A DNA stretch of 18,607 nt from CAYVUV01 sp964455095 (GTDB lineage: Bacteria > Desulfobacterota > Binatia > HRBIN30 > CADEER01): the NCBI GenBank assembly GCA_964455095.1, contig CAYVUV010000111.1, positions 1 through 18,607 of the forward strand, read 5' to 3'. The notes beneath the pieces are model-generated. The model had not been told where the DNA came from. It made no database searches and was given only the letters and a program-made list of their open reading frames with translations. A program made the translations under genes and the position numbers. Positions 5,705 to 14,375 of the stretch are shown one piece after another. Position 1 is the stretch's first letter; every line of letters starts with the position of its first letter.

Positions 5705-7774
5705 ATGGGGAAGGTGAAGATGGGGACCGGAATCGCGGTGCGCGGCGCGTGGCTGCTCGCCGCGCTGGTCGCCGCGCTGCTCGACGTGGAGCGCATCGAG
5801 GCGACCACCACCTTCACGGCGCCCCTGCGCAATTCCGAAGGCAACCCGATCTCGTGCGCCGTACAGAACCACAGCAGTCACGACGTCGCGGTCTCGGCGG
5901 TGCTGCGCGATGGCAGCGGTGCCGACCTCGAAGGCAATGCGTTGATGGTCGGCGCGGGAGACCTGACGGCGCTGCTCTTCAACGACGACTCGGTCGGCAA
6001 CGCCTACTGCCGCTTCATCTTCGACGGCGACGACGCCGCCATACGCGGCGTCCTCAGCCTCTACGACGCGGCCACCGGCAGCACCAGCCTGCTGGTCGAT
6101 TCGTCGGAGGTGCGCGGCGTGACACAGCCCGGCGTCGTCGTCTACTCGCCGCCGGTGGTCAGCGGCCCCAGCGATCTGGTCGGCTGCGTCGCGCACAACA
6201 TCGGCACCGCGGCCGTCAGCGTCACGGCCCGGCTGCGCAGCAGCAACGCCGTGCTGCTCGATGAGATGACCGATCACGTCGCGGCGGGCGAGGTAAGCAC
6301 GATCGTCAGCGCCGCGGACCCGCTCATCAACGCCTATTGCGAATTCAGCTTCGACGGCAATCCGAGCGCGCTGCGCGGCTATGTGCGCATCGGAGACGAC
6401 ATGGGCGGCAACACCCGCTTCCTCGCGGTCGCCAGTGCGGGGGTCGTGCCTACGGGGACGGTCTACACACCGCCGATCGCCCCACACGGCGGCACGGTCT
6501 ACTGCATCGCGCACAACCTGGACGACGAAGTCGCCCTGGTCGACGCCGACCTGCTCGACGCCGACGGCGCGGTGATCTCCAGCGTGCCCGCTGCCCCGGT
6601 CGAGCCCGGCGACGTAGTGTTCCTGACCAACACCTTAGGTGACTCGACCACCCCGGTGTCATGCCGCTTCGCCTTCGGCGCGCGCGTGCGCGGCTTCATC
6701 GCCTTCCTCGAACCGGGTGGCACCCAGGTGCGCCTGATCCATCCCGCCACAGCGAACGGCGGCAATGCCGGCGTCAACGCGACCAGCTTCACGCCGGCCC
6801 TGCGCGCCTTCAACGGCGGCGAGATCGAGTGCTGGGCGCACAACGTCGGCGCGACGGACATCTTCGTCACCGCCACACTGGTCAATCCAATGGGGGCCAC
6901 GGTCGACTCGCACTCCATGCTCCTCGGCGCCGGTCATGCGCGCCGTCTCGTGCACGGCGCAAACCTCCTCGACACGCACTGCCGCTTCCTGTTCAACGGC
7001 AGCCCGGGCGACATCCGCGGCTACATCGTCCTCGACGACGGCTCGCCCCGCTTGCTCCACGCCGCGTCCATCGCGGCACCGCTGACGCCGCCGCCCACAC
7101 CGACCAAGACGGTCACCGCAACGCGCACGCGGACCGCCACCGCGACGCGTACGCCGAACGCGACCGCCACGGCGACGCGTACGCCGAACGCAACCGTGAC
7201 TCGCACCACAACCGCGCCGCCGAGCGCAACCGCAACCCACACCTCAACCGCGCCGCCGGGCGCGACCGCGACCCACACCTCGACCGCGCCGCCGAGCGCG
7301 ACCGCGACTCACACCTCGACCGCGCCGCCGAGCGCGACCGCGACCCGCACCTCAACCGCCCCACCGAGCGCGACCGTCACGCGCACATCAACCGTTACAT
7401 CCGCCACTCACACCGCGACGGTGACAGCCATTGCCGACTCGCCGACACCGACCAGCACGCCGAGCGTGACGGCGACGCAGACCGCCAACGCGACGCAAAG
7501 CGCGACGGCGACGGCAGACACGGAGCCGAGCCCGACACCCTCGCCACCGCCGACCGCAACCGCCACTGCGGTCGCCACGGCGACGACCTCCCCCGACCTA
7601 CCCGGCGACGCGAACTGCGACGGCATGATCAGCGCCGCCGATCTGGTCGCCGTGAGTATCGCCATCGGCGCCGGCGCCGGCACCGGCCGCGGCTGCGGCG
7701 AAGACGCGAACCAGGACGGCACCCTCGACGCCGCCGACCGCGTGCGGATCATCACCCTGATCTTCACCCGGTGA
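5705..7774 (+). CDS. secreted protein with four Cys-paired repeats, Thr/Pro/Ala linker and dockerin-type module
   Basis: This 689-residue exported protein starts with a signal peptide (basic residues 3-13, hydrophobic 14-26, likely cleavage after IEA at 31-33). Residues about 40-455 are four repeats of roughly 105-110 residues. Each has one Cys in a C-x2-4-N start and a second about 50 residues later (C51/C102, C161/C212, C267/C320, C376/C426), then F-x-G and x-R-G-Y/F/V, so one disulphide per repeat is likely. Residues about 458-630 are a Thr/Ala/Pro-rich linker with tandem repeats. The C-terminus has two calcium loops of dockerin type I spacing: D635/N637/D639/D646 and D667/N669/D671/D678. 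GGAGG (5692-5696) lies 8 nt before the ATG. I do not recognise the repeat family; surface display or adhesion is a guess. No cohesin is encoded nearby. Confidence 0.85.
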   Translation: MGKVKMGTGIAVRGAWLLAALVAALLDVERIEATTTFTAPLRNSEGNPISCAVQNHSSHDVAVSAVLRDGSGADLEGNALMVGAGDLTALLFNDDSVGNAYCRFIFDGDDAAIRGVLSLYDAATGSTSLLVDSSEVRGVTQPGVVVYSPPVVSGPSDLVGCVAHNIGTAAVSVTARLRSSNAVLLDEMTDHVAAGEVSTIVSAADPLINAYCEFSFDGNPSALRGYVRIGDDMGGNTRFLAVASAGVVPTGTVYTPPIAPHGGTVYCIAHNLDDEVALVDADLLDADGAVISSVPAAPVEPGDVVFLTNTLGDSTTPVSCRFAFGARVRGFIAFLEPGGTQVRLIHPATANGGNAGVNATSFTPALRAFNGGEIECWAHNVGATDIFVTATLVNPMGATVDSHSMLLGAGHARRLVHGANLLDTHCRFLFNGSPGDIRGYIVLDDGSPRLLHAASIAAPLTPPPTPTKTVTATRTRTATATRTPNATATATRTPNATVTRTTTAPPSATATHTSTAPPGATATHTSTAPPSATATHTSTAPPSATATRTSTAPPSATVTRTSTVTSATHTATVTAIADSPTPTSTPSVTATQTANATQSATATADTEPSPTPSPPPTATATAVATATTSPDLPGDANCDGMISAADLVAVSIAIGAGAGTGRGCGEDANQDGTLDAADRVRIITLIFTR
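7139..7198 (+). repeat. two tandem 30-bp coding repeats
   Basis: Two adjacent 30-bp units encode TATRTPNATA and TATRTPNATV in the linker of the dockerin protein. They are nearly identical at DNA level, indicating recent duplication. Confidence 0.8.
7205..7384 (+). repeat. five tandem 36-bp coding repeats
   Basis: Five 36-bp units in frame encode variants of T-S/T-T-A-P-P-S/G-A-T-A/V-T-H/R. Differences are mostly synonymous or single residues. The unit is a multiple of three, so copy-number change would alter linker length without breaking the frame. Confidence 0.85.
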
Positions 7775-7986
7775 TGAGACTGCCCCCTTACTGACGACGG
7801 GCGCCGCTCAGCTACAGCCTCCGACCGCACAGGCTGACGGGACAACGCAGCGGACATCCGATTGATGCCGCGGTCTGTCAGCACAGACTATCTAGGCTAG
7901 AACGCTAACACTAGGAGTGATCTGGTGATTTGACCATTTCCGCAGTCCTGTGGTAAGCGCGCAACCTGCTTGATGGGGGCAAGACG

Positions 7987-8490
7987 ATGAGAATCGTTCG
8001 CCGGCTGAAAATGATTGGGCTGTCAACAGCGTGCGCAGTCGCAATAGCGGGGTGCGGGCTGAGCGCTGCGGAACGTCAGAACATCGCCCGATGGGAAGCC
8101 GAGACCGTGCGACTCGGACACCCGGAAGTACGTTTCCGAGAGGATCTCAAGCCAGCGAAAGCTGCACAATTGGGATTCCTGCCTTTTGGTGTCGCGGGCT
8201 TCTATGTGCATCGGCCCGGGATGGCGGTGTCGGGTATTCTATGCTGGCCGTTGAGCGTCACCTGGATACCCGCGATGGCCTACAAGTCGGCACACGAATG
8301 GAACTACCAGGAGTTTCGGCGTTCCGTTGAGACGCTACGAATAGAAGCGGCGAACTCGACAGTGCCCATGGCTGCAGGAGATACCAGCGAGAGATTGGAT
8401 TACATCGAGCGCCTGTGGAAAGAGGGACAAATTTCCGACGGTGAGTATCAAGAGAGCCGGCGGAAAATACTCAGCGAGCTCTCGAGATGA
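7987..8490 (+). CDS. SHOCT-domain lipoprotein
   Basis: These 167 residues start with a lipoprotein signal (basic MRIVRRLK, hydrophobic core, AIAGC with C23 as the lipidated residue and Gly at +2, so outer-membrane sorting is likely). Residues 60-98 are hydrophobic and aromatic (GFLPFGVAGFY, then CWPLSVTWIP) and recall the short double-hairpin segment of TM2-like proteins. Residues about 134-164 (RLDYIERLWKEGQISDGEY...) match the SHOCT motif, a short C-terminal oligomerisation helix pair. A GGGGG ribosome site lies 7 nt before the ATG. The gene is 41 bp before the OmpA-like lipoprotein on the same strand, so they are probably co-transcribed. Function is unknown. DNA here is visibly less GC-rich than its flanks. 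Confidence 0.8.
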   Translation: MRIVRRLKMIGLSTACAVAIAGCGLSAAERQNIARWEAETVRLGHPEVRFREDLKPAKAAQLGFLPFGVAGFYVHRPGMAVSGILCWPLSVTWIPAMAYKSAHEWNYQEFRRSVETLRIEAANSTVPMAAGDTSERLDYIERLWKEGQISDGEYQESRRKILSELSR

Positions 8491-8531
8491 ATGTTTGAGA
8501 TGAGCGGGCTTAACGAATAGGAGACCAAGAA

Positions 8532-9845
8532 ATGCCGAGGAGCATTCCGCAGGCCGTTGCGGTTCTTTTGGCCGCGGCACTCCTCTGGTCCGGTTGTGCC
8601 CGTCAGATCGCCGTGAACTCCGAACCGCGCGGAGCACAACGCCCCCTTGAGTCACAGCCGATCGCGCAGACGCGAGAAGGTGGGGCCATCACAGAGCAAG
8701 CGCACCCCCGACAGCCCCCACTTCCTAGATCGCAGATCAACAACAGCGGCCCGCCGACACTGGACCTCGAGCATGCGGTCAGACTGATGGTGGATGAGAT
8801 GTTCATCGAGGTGCGAAAGATCAAACGCGAGGGCGCGGACGTAAGCTTGGTGTTCGACCCCGTCATCGACGCCGACACCGCCGAGGTGGCCAGGGTGAGC
8901 CTGCGCATCGAAAAGCTGATCGAGAACGAAGCGCGACAGATGTTTCCCCATTTCACCATTTCACAAATGGACTCGCAGAATATCGACAAGGCGGATTATG
9001 TGATCAGCGGAATCATCCCGTTGGAACGCTTTCGCACCAACACCGACAAGCGACGTCATTTGTCGATGTCCGTCGTCGATAAGAACACCGGGCAGATTGT
9101 CGCGCACTCCGGTGCTTGGATTGCCAATGAAGACCTGGATTTCGAGCTTACGCCATTGTATCGCGACAGCCCGATGTACATGAATGACAAGCGCGTGAAA
9201 GCCCTTATTGCCACCGCCAAGGCGGCAGCGGGAAGCCAGGCCGAAAAGGAATACTTCGATTCTCTCGCCACCAATGCGCTACTGGCAGAAGCTAGCCGAG
9301 CCTACGACCAGGACAATCACTTGCTTGCCCTCGGATTGTTCGCCAAGGCGGCCGAGCGTGGCGACGGCAAGGTGATGAAGACGTTTTCCGGACTTTACCA
9401 GTCCTTCTACAAGCTGAAGCGGACAGAGGAAGCCGAGCAAGCCTTCGCTACTCTCACCGAGTTGGGAATGATCAACGGCCATATCAGCGTCAAGTTCCTG
9501 TTCAATGTCAATGCGACTGAGTTCTACGGCGGCGACGACGTCCGGAAGCAATATCAGATCTGGCTACGTCAAATCGGCACCAACATCTCTGCCTCGGAGA
9601 GCTGCGCGCAAATCGTCGGGCATGCAAGCCACTCGGGCACCGAACAGCACAACATGGTGCTGTCGCTCAAAAGAGCCGAGTTGATACAGGCTAGGCTACG
9701 AACCGAAGCCCCCAGCGTCAGCAAGAAGACGGTCGCCGTCGGACGAGGATTCGCGGAAAACATCATCGGCACAGGAACCAATGATGCGAGCGACGCCATT
9801 GACCGCCGAGTGGAATTCAGAATGACCGAATGCGGCGGCTTCTGA
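8532..9845 (+). CDS. OmpA-like lipoprotein with CsgG/LpoB-like N-domain and TPR-like middle
   Basis: This 437-residue envelope lipoprotein has signal and lipobox LLWSGC (C22), with Trp at -3 being unusual. A Pro/Gln-rich tether (about 30-75) follows, then an alpha/beta domain (about 78-200; DPVIDADTAEV, ADYVISGIIPL) that resembles CsgG/LpoB-type folds. TPR-like helices come next (about 247-312), and then an OmpA C-terminal domain (about 318-432; HNMVLSLKRAELIQARL, DRRVEF). In OmpA an Asp and an Arg hold diaminopimelate; the Arg is present (R381), but the Asp position is Ser366 in GHASHSG. Peptidoglycan binding may therefore be altered. TAGGAGA lies 8 nt before the ATG. It sits between the SHOCT lipoprotein (41 bp) and the membrane kinase (108 bp). 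Confidence 0.82.
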   Translation: MPRSIPQAVAVLLAAALLWSGCARQIAVNSEPRGAQRPLESQPIAQTREGGAITEQAHPRQPPLPRSQINNSGPPTLDLEHAVRLMVDEMFIEVRKIKREGADVSLVFDPVIDADTAEVARVSLRIEKLIENEARQMFPHFTISQMDSQNIDKADYVISGIIPLERFRTNTDKRRHLSMSVVDKNTGQIVAHSGAWIANEDLDFELTPLYRDSPMYMNDKRVKALIATAKAAAGSQAEKEYFDSLATNALLAEASRAYDQDNHLLALGLFAKAAERGDGKVMKTFSGLYQSFYKLKRTEEAEQAFATLTELGMINGHISVKFLFNVNATEFYGGDDVRKQYQIWLRQIGTNISASESCAQIVGHASHSGTEQHNMVLSLKRAELIQARLRTEAPSVSKKTVAVGRGFAENIIGTGTNDASDAIDRRVEFRMTECGGF

Positions 9846-9953
9846 GTCAGGTCTATTGAGATCCGTAGAAGCGAGAATAGCAGGCTATTGCCGTACGACG
9901 ATTCCCCCTGCGGTGTCTGTCGGCCCTCGTTGTAGACGAAGCGGACGCCGGCT

Positions 9954-11432
9954 GTGAGCGACGCTCCGATCATTGGGAAGCTGGGGCGCTACGAGCTCCG
10001 ACGCGTCCTCGGGCAGGGCGCTATGGGGGTGGTGTACGAGGGCTTCGACCCAGCGCTCAATCGCCAAGTGGCGGTCAAGACCATTCTGCGCAGTTCCTTC
10101 AGTCACCCCGACAGCATTGCCGACTCCTCGGCCCGCTTCGTACGCGAGGCTCAGGCGATCGCCCGGCTGGCCCACCGACACATCGTTACCGTTCACGATT
10201 TTGGCGAGCACGGCGACATTGCCTATTTGGTCATGGAATTCATCCGCGGTCAGGATCTGAAGAGCTGTCTCGCCCGCGAGCGCCTCGATCTCAGCGAATC
10301 TGTGCGCATAGTCGGCGAGCTGCTCGCGGCTCTCGATTTCGCTCACCAGCATGGGGTCGTGCACCGCGACGTGAAGCCGGCCAACGTGATGCTCGATCTC
10401 CACCGGCATATCAAACTCACCGATTTCGGCGTCGCCCGTCTGGCCGATGGCGCCGCCGACCGCACCAAGGCTGGCACCATCGTCGGCACCCCGAGCTACA
10501 TGTCGCCAGAGCAGATTCAAGGCCTTGCCGTGGGTTCCCGAGCCGACCTCTTCGCGGTGGGAATCATCCTTTACCAGTGCCTCACCGGCACCAAACCTTT
10601 TGCCGGGCCTAATATCTGGAAAATTCAGGAGCAGATCCTGCATGACAATCCTACGGCCCCCTCGGTGACCAATCCGGAGGTCGATCCGTGCGTCGATGCG
10701 GTGGTCGCTCGTGCTCTCGCCAAGGATCCCGCCGACCGTTACGCCACCGCTGCCGAGTTCGCGGTCGATCTGGAGACGGTCTTCAGCGCCGCGCAGAGCA
10801 CCAAGGCCTCGATGCGAATGAAGGCCGCCGCGATGCCCCCAACTGCCGCTGCCATTGCAGCGGCAGTGAGCCAAGCGGCCGAGCCGACGGGGCCAACAGT
10901 CTCGCTCGAACCGACTGCGGCGTCATCACCGGCCGCCGCGGTATCCCCGCTGCCGGAGGCGACCGCAGCGAATCGTCCCAATACAGGTGGCCACCCGTGG
11001 TTGACTGGCGGCTTGTTTGCGCTGCTTGTCACCAGCGGCGCTTGGTTCATCCTTTCTAGCCGTCTGCCGGCCCCGCTGCCTTCCGCGCCGACGCCTATGC
11101 GCGCTCCGTCGCCGAGCGCAAGACCGTCCCCACCGGAAATGACCGAGACGGCCAAGCCGGTTCCAACCGGAGTGTCGCCGCTGTCAGCCGTCACCGGAGA
11201 GTCGGCCAGACCGGCTGCCGCAGAGGGACTCGCCAAGCCAACCTACAAAAGGAGAGACGAAATCCCCAAGCCGCATACCAACCCCACCAAAGCTGTTGAA
11301 GCTCGCGCCAAGCCAGCCATCGGCGGTATCGCTGGAAATCCACGCTGCGAAGATTTGTTGCAACGTTTCCAGCTTGGCGACGAGTTATCTGCCGACGACT
11401 TACTGGCCCTGAAAACGAAGTGCAGACGGTAA
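9954..11432 (+). CDS. membrane Ser/Thr protein kinase (PknB-type) with periplasmic tail
   Basis: This is a 492-residue Hanks-type kinase. Catalytic domain 12-278: glycine loop GQGAMGVV (20-27), K42, E65, HRDVKPAN (137-144), DFG (157-159), activation segment GTPSYMSPE (178-186) and late Arg R262. All key residues are present. A Pro/Ala/Thr linker leads to one membrane span (about 349-368). The outer tail is Pro-rich and ends in a short motif with C465 and C490 (CEDLLQRFQLGDELSADDL...C), perhaps a small disulphide-closed sensor. There are no PASTA repeats. The start is GTG with a weak ribosome site (gcggac), so the exact start is less certain. Position after two outer-membrane lipoproteins suggests it monitors or controls the envelope. 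Confidence 0.93.
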   Translation: MSDAPIIGKLGRYELRRVLGQGAMGVVYEGFDPALNRQVAVKTILRSSFSHPDSIADSSARFVREAQAIARLAHRHIVTVHDFGEHGDIAYLVMEFIRGQDLKSCLARERLDLSESVRIVGELLAALDFAHQHGVVHRDVKPANVMLDLHRHIKLTDFGVARLADGAADRTKAGTIVGTPSYMSPEQIQGLAVGSRADLFAVGIILYQCLTGTKPFAGPNIWKIQEQILHDNPTAPSVTNPEVDPCVDAVVARALAKDPADRYATAAEFAVDLETVFSAAQSTKASMRMKAAAMPPTAAAIAAAVSQAAEPTGPTVSLEPTAASSPAAAVSPLPEATAANRPNTGGHPWLTGGLFALLVTSGAWFILSSRLPAPLPSAPTPMRAPSPSARPSPPEMTETAKPVPTGVSPLSAVTGESARPAAAEGLAKPTYKRRDEIPKPHTNPTKAVEARAKPAIGGIAGNPRCEDLLQRFQLGDELSADDLLALKTKCRR

Positions 11433-11785
11433 AACGCACGATTCTGCCTTCCTTCACCGGCAGCCAACTGCGCCGCATCCGGCAGATCCCAAGAGCGTCC
11501 CCCTGGGCCCCTACGCAGTCTACCGCGTCCGGGTGGGCGACCAACCGGGGCGAGAGCACCGGGGCGAGAGGACGTACTTAACTTGTTCGTCTGAACCGTC
11601 CCTGGCCCATGCGGTCCCCTCTGACCAACCTCGCTTCCGATCCCTGGTTGAGCACGCCTCATTGCACATGTAAGGTCCGGCGGTGCAGATTCTCGTCGCC
11701 GCCCCCAATGCCGACCTCGCTTTGGACCGGCCGGCCTTGATCCTTCCGAACGCTGCGTAACCATTCCGACCACCCGAGCCCTGCC
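11433..11785. other. intergenic region before RND permease
   Basis: These 353 bp lie between two plus-strand genes. They hold a 14-bp tandem pair (accggggcgagagc, 11544-11570) and the left copy of a 20-bp inverted repeat (11580-11599). I see no clear terminator after the kinase, no convincing promoter hexamers and no credible coding frame. No ribosome site is evident before the permease GTG. Confidence 0.5.
11580..11599 (+). repeat. 20-bp inverted repeat, left copy
   Basis: aacttgttcgtctgaaccgt here is the exact reverse complement of 14376-14395. The pair brackets only the RND permease gene and its flanking spacers (2816 bp outer to outer). No matching target duplication is visible just outside the arms. 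Confidence 0.85.
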
Positions 11786-14107
11786 GTGGAATCCTACGCC
11801 CGTTTCATCGTTCGTCACGCCTGGTGGGTGCTGCTCGCGGTGGCGCTCGCCACCGTCGGCGTCGGCGCCGGGATCGGCAAGCTGAAGGCCGACTTCAATC
11901 TCGAGGACAGCATGCCAGCGAGCCATCCGCTGGTGCTGATCGACAAGGCGATCCGCGCGCAGTTCGGTGGCCGCAGCACCATCGTCGGTCTTATCGTTCC
12001 GCGTCACGGCGACGTGTGGCGCACCGAGATCCTACAGGTCGTCGAGGACGCGACGCTCGCGGCGATCCGGCTCGACGGCGTCATCCAGCAGAACGTCATC
12101 AGCCTGAGCGCGCCGAGCGTGCGCTACGTGCAGGACGTGAACGGGCGGATCGAGGCCGAGATTCTCATGCGCGAAGTGCCGCGCACGCCGGAAGACATCG
12201 CCGCCCTGCGTGCCAAGGTCGACAGCGACCCGCAGCTGCGCGGCATGGTGGTGACGCCCGATCAGCGCGCGGCCGTGCTGGTGGTCGATTTCTGGGAGGG
12301 CAAACCGGCGATCGAGCTGGCCCAGAGCATGTTGCAGTTGGGCGAAAGCTTTCGCGATCGCGACGTCGACTTCTACATTGCCGGCGAGCCGGTGATCGCG
12401 CTGACCGACGTCGAGCAGACGCGCGAGATGGGGCTGCGCATCCCCTTCGTCTTCCTGGTCACCGGCGTGATGCTCCTGGTGTCGTTCCGCAGCATCCAGG
12501 GGATGCTCATCCCCATGCTGACCGCCGTGCTGAGCACGATCTGGGGCCTCGGCCTCATGGGTCACACCGGCCTGGTGATGAACGCGTGGAACATGGCGAC
12601 GCCGGTCCTGCTGATCGCCATTGCCGCCGGCCACTCGGCGCAGATGCTGAAGCGGTACATCGAAGACTTCGAACGGCTGCGCGACAATCGGGCCGCCGTC
12701 GTCTCGTCGACGGCGGCGATGGGACCGGTGATGATCGCCGCGGGCGGCGTCGCGGCGCTCGGCTTCGCCGCCCTCGCGCTGGTCGGCATCCCCGCGATCA
12801 CCGACTTCGGCCTGGCGTGCGCCTACGGCATCGGCAGCGCCGTCGCGCTGGAGATGACCTTCATTCCGGCGCTGCGCTCTCTCTTGCCGGCCCCGAAGGC
12901 GAAGTCGCCGACGGGCGGAGTCGTCGGGTGGATTCTCGCCTGGTTGGAGCCGGCGATCCTCGAGCGTGGGGGCCGGCGCGTGCTGATCGCCACGGGCGTC
13001 GCCCTGTTGCTTGCCGTCGGCGGGGCGCTGCAGATCCGCACCTACGGCTCGACGCGCGAATACCTGGCGCCCGGCAGCATCCCGCGCATGCATCTCGAGG
13101 AAATCCAGAAGCACTTTCCGGGTACGGTGACGATGACCATCCTCTACGACGGCCCGGCCGAGAGCGTGTCGAAACTCGACCAGCTGCGCCATATGGAAGG
13201 CCTGGAAGCGGAGCTCGAGAAGGATCCGCTGGTGTGGCGCACGGCCTCGCTCGCGGACCTGGTCAAGATGCTGCATCGCATCTTCAACCCGGACGTGGAG
13301 AATCCCTACCGCCTGCCCGACAATCAGGAGCTGACCTCGCAGCTCGCCTACCTCGGCAACTCGCCGGCCTTCGAGCGCTTCATCGATCGGCGGCTCGCCA
13401 AGTCGCTGGTCATCGCCTACCTGCGCGACGACGACTCGGCGCGGGTCGGACCGCTGCTCGAGCGGGCACGGGCCTGGGTGGCCTCGAATCCGCCGCCGGC
13501 CGGCGTCAACGTGCTCATCGCCGGTGGCGCTGGCCCGACCGTGCTGGCCGTCAACGAGCACACCTTGCACACCAAGGTGCTCAACATCCTGCTGGTGCTC
13601 GCCGTCATCTATCTGATCTCGTCTCTCGTTCTGCGCTCGCCGCTCGGCGGGCTCTACGTCATCACACCGATTGCGGCGAGCGTGGCGTTCCTGTTCGGCT
13701 TCCTCGGCTGGTCACGCATCCGCCTGGACATGGGATCGTCGTCCATTCTCGCCATCGCGGCCGGCGTCGGCGCCGACTTTGCGATCTACTTCCTCTATCG
13801 GCTGCGAGAAGAGCGACGCCGAACCGGTGACGACGCCGAGGCGGTGCATACGACCCTGCAGACCTCCGGCCGCGCCGTGCTTTTCGTCGCCAGCAGCATC
13901 GGCGCCGGGTTCGCCGCCATGGGGCTGTTCTCGCGCTTTCTCGGCCTCTGGCTGTTTGGCACGCTGATGCCGCTGGCAATGGCGGTCTCGTGCCTGGCGG
14001 CCCTGTCGCTCATGCCGGTGCTCGTGCTGCGCACCCGGCCGGCGTTCATCTTCGCCAACTCGCCCGCGTCACCCGCGGGCGCCACGCCGCGCGAAGCCCT
14101 CACCTGA
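11786..14107 (+). CDS. RND-superfamily MMPL-type permease
   Basis: This 773-residue inner-membrane transporter has the standard duplicated RND layout: one helix (12-30), a large periplasmic loop (31-217), five helices (218-365), helix 7 (397-415), a second loop (416-596) and five helices (597-748). Helix 10 carries the acidic residue expected for proton coupling (VGADFAIYFLYRLREE, D664). The equivalent place in helix 4 reads AIAAGHSAQMLKRY (H283), as in several lipid-type RND proteins. The single-gene form without a periplasmic adaptor or outer-membrane channel fits the MMPL/HpnN-like group that moves lipids or other hydrophobic molecules; the substrate cannot be told. The start is GTG with no clear ribosome site; MESYARFIVRHAW is a typical N-terminus for the family. 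Confidence 0.9.
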   Translation: MESYARFIVRHAWWVLLAVALATVGVGAGIGKLKADFNLEDSMPASHPLVLIDKAIRAQFGGRSTIVGLIVPRHGDVWRTEILQVVEDATLAAIRLDGVIQQNVISLSAPSVRYVQDVNGRIEAEILMREVPRTPEDIAALRAKVDSDPQLRGMVVTPDQRAAVLVVDFWEGKPAIELAQSMLQLGESFRDRDVDFYIAGEPVIALTDVEQTREMGLRIPFVFLVTGVMLLVSFRSIQGMLIPMLTAVLSTIWGLGLMGHTGLVMNAWNMATPVLLIAIAAGHSAQMLKRYIEDFERLRDNRAAVVSSTAAMGPVMIAAGGVAALGFAALALVGIPAITDFGLACAYGIGSAVALEMTFIPALRSLLPAPKAKSPTGGVVGWILAWLEPAILERGGRRVLIATGVALLLAVGGALQIRTYGSTREYLAPGSIPRMHLEEIQKHFPGTVTMTILYDGPAESVSKLDQLRHMEGLEAELEKDPLVWRTASLADLVKMLHRIFNPDVENPYRLPDNQELTSQLAYLGNSPAFERFIDRRLAKSLVIAYLRDDDSARVGPLLERARAWVASNPPPAGVNVLIAGGAGPTVLAVNEHTLHTKVLNILLVLAVIYLISSLVLRSPLGGLYVITPIAASVAFLFGFLGWSRIRLDMGSSSILAIAAGVGADFAIYFLYRLREERRRTGDDAEAVHTTLQTSGRAVLFVASSIGAGFAAMGLFSRFLGLWLFGTLMPLAMAVSCLAALSLMPVLVLRTRPAFIFANSPASPAGATPREALT

Positions 14108-14375
14108 CCGCCCCGGCGGGGACCGACAGGGGTGAGGCTCGCCGCACCCTGAGGCGGTCGTTCGTTTCAAGGGACATCCGAATTCCTTCACAAGCTTTAC
14201 GTCCCATCGAGCGGCGCCGCGCCCTGATCAGGAGCGTCCCTGCTTCCCCGATGTTGGGCCATCGTTGTCGACAGCGCGGGGAGCTGGTATCGGTCGCCTC
14301 GATGGCGAAGCAGAGCGCCAGAGCGGACGCGTGGTCCACGATGCGCGCGGTATCGGCGCCGGACCCGAGCCCGCA

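Noticed and set aside
5542..5844. longer N-terminus for the ABM protein
   Set aside because: Upstream in-frame codons lack family similarity and run into the divergent gene; the ATG at 5541 has a strong ribosome site.
6661..7794. 377-codon plus-strand frame overlapping the dockerin protein
   Set aside because: It is Arg/His-rich and out of frame with a protein showing signal peptide, repeats and calcium loops.
7815..7836. possible terminator after the dockerin protein (cagcct/aggctg)
   Set aside because: Only a 6-bp stem with a 10-nt loop and no T-run; too weak to call.
9856..9953. promoter before the Ser/Thr kinase (TTGAGA with a weak -10)
   Set aside because: The -10 position matches poorly (tagcag), so I cannot separate the kinase from the preceding lipoprotein genes on this basis.
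12032..13570. 512-codon minus-strand open frame opposite the RND permease
   Set aside because: Composition is Arg/His/Gln/Asp-rich with no recognisable fold; the plus strand has a full transporter.
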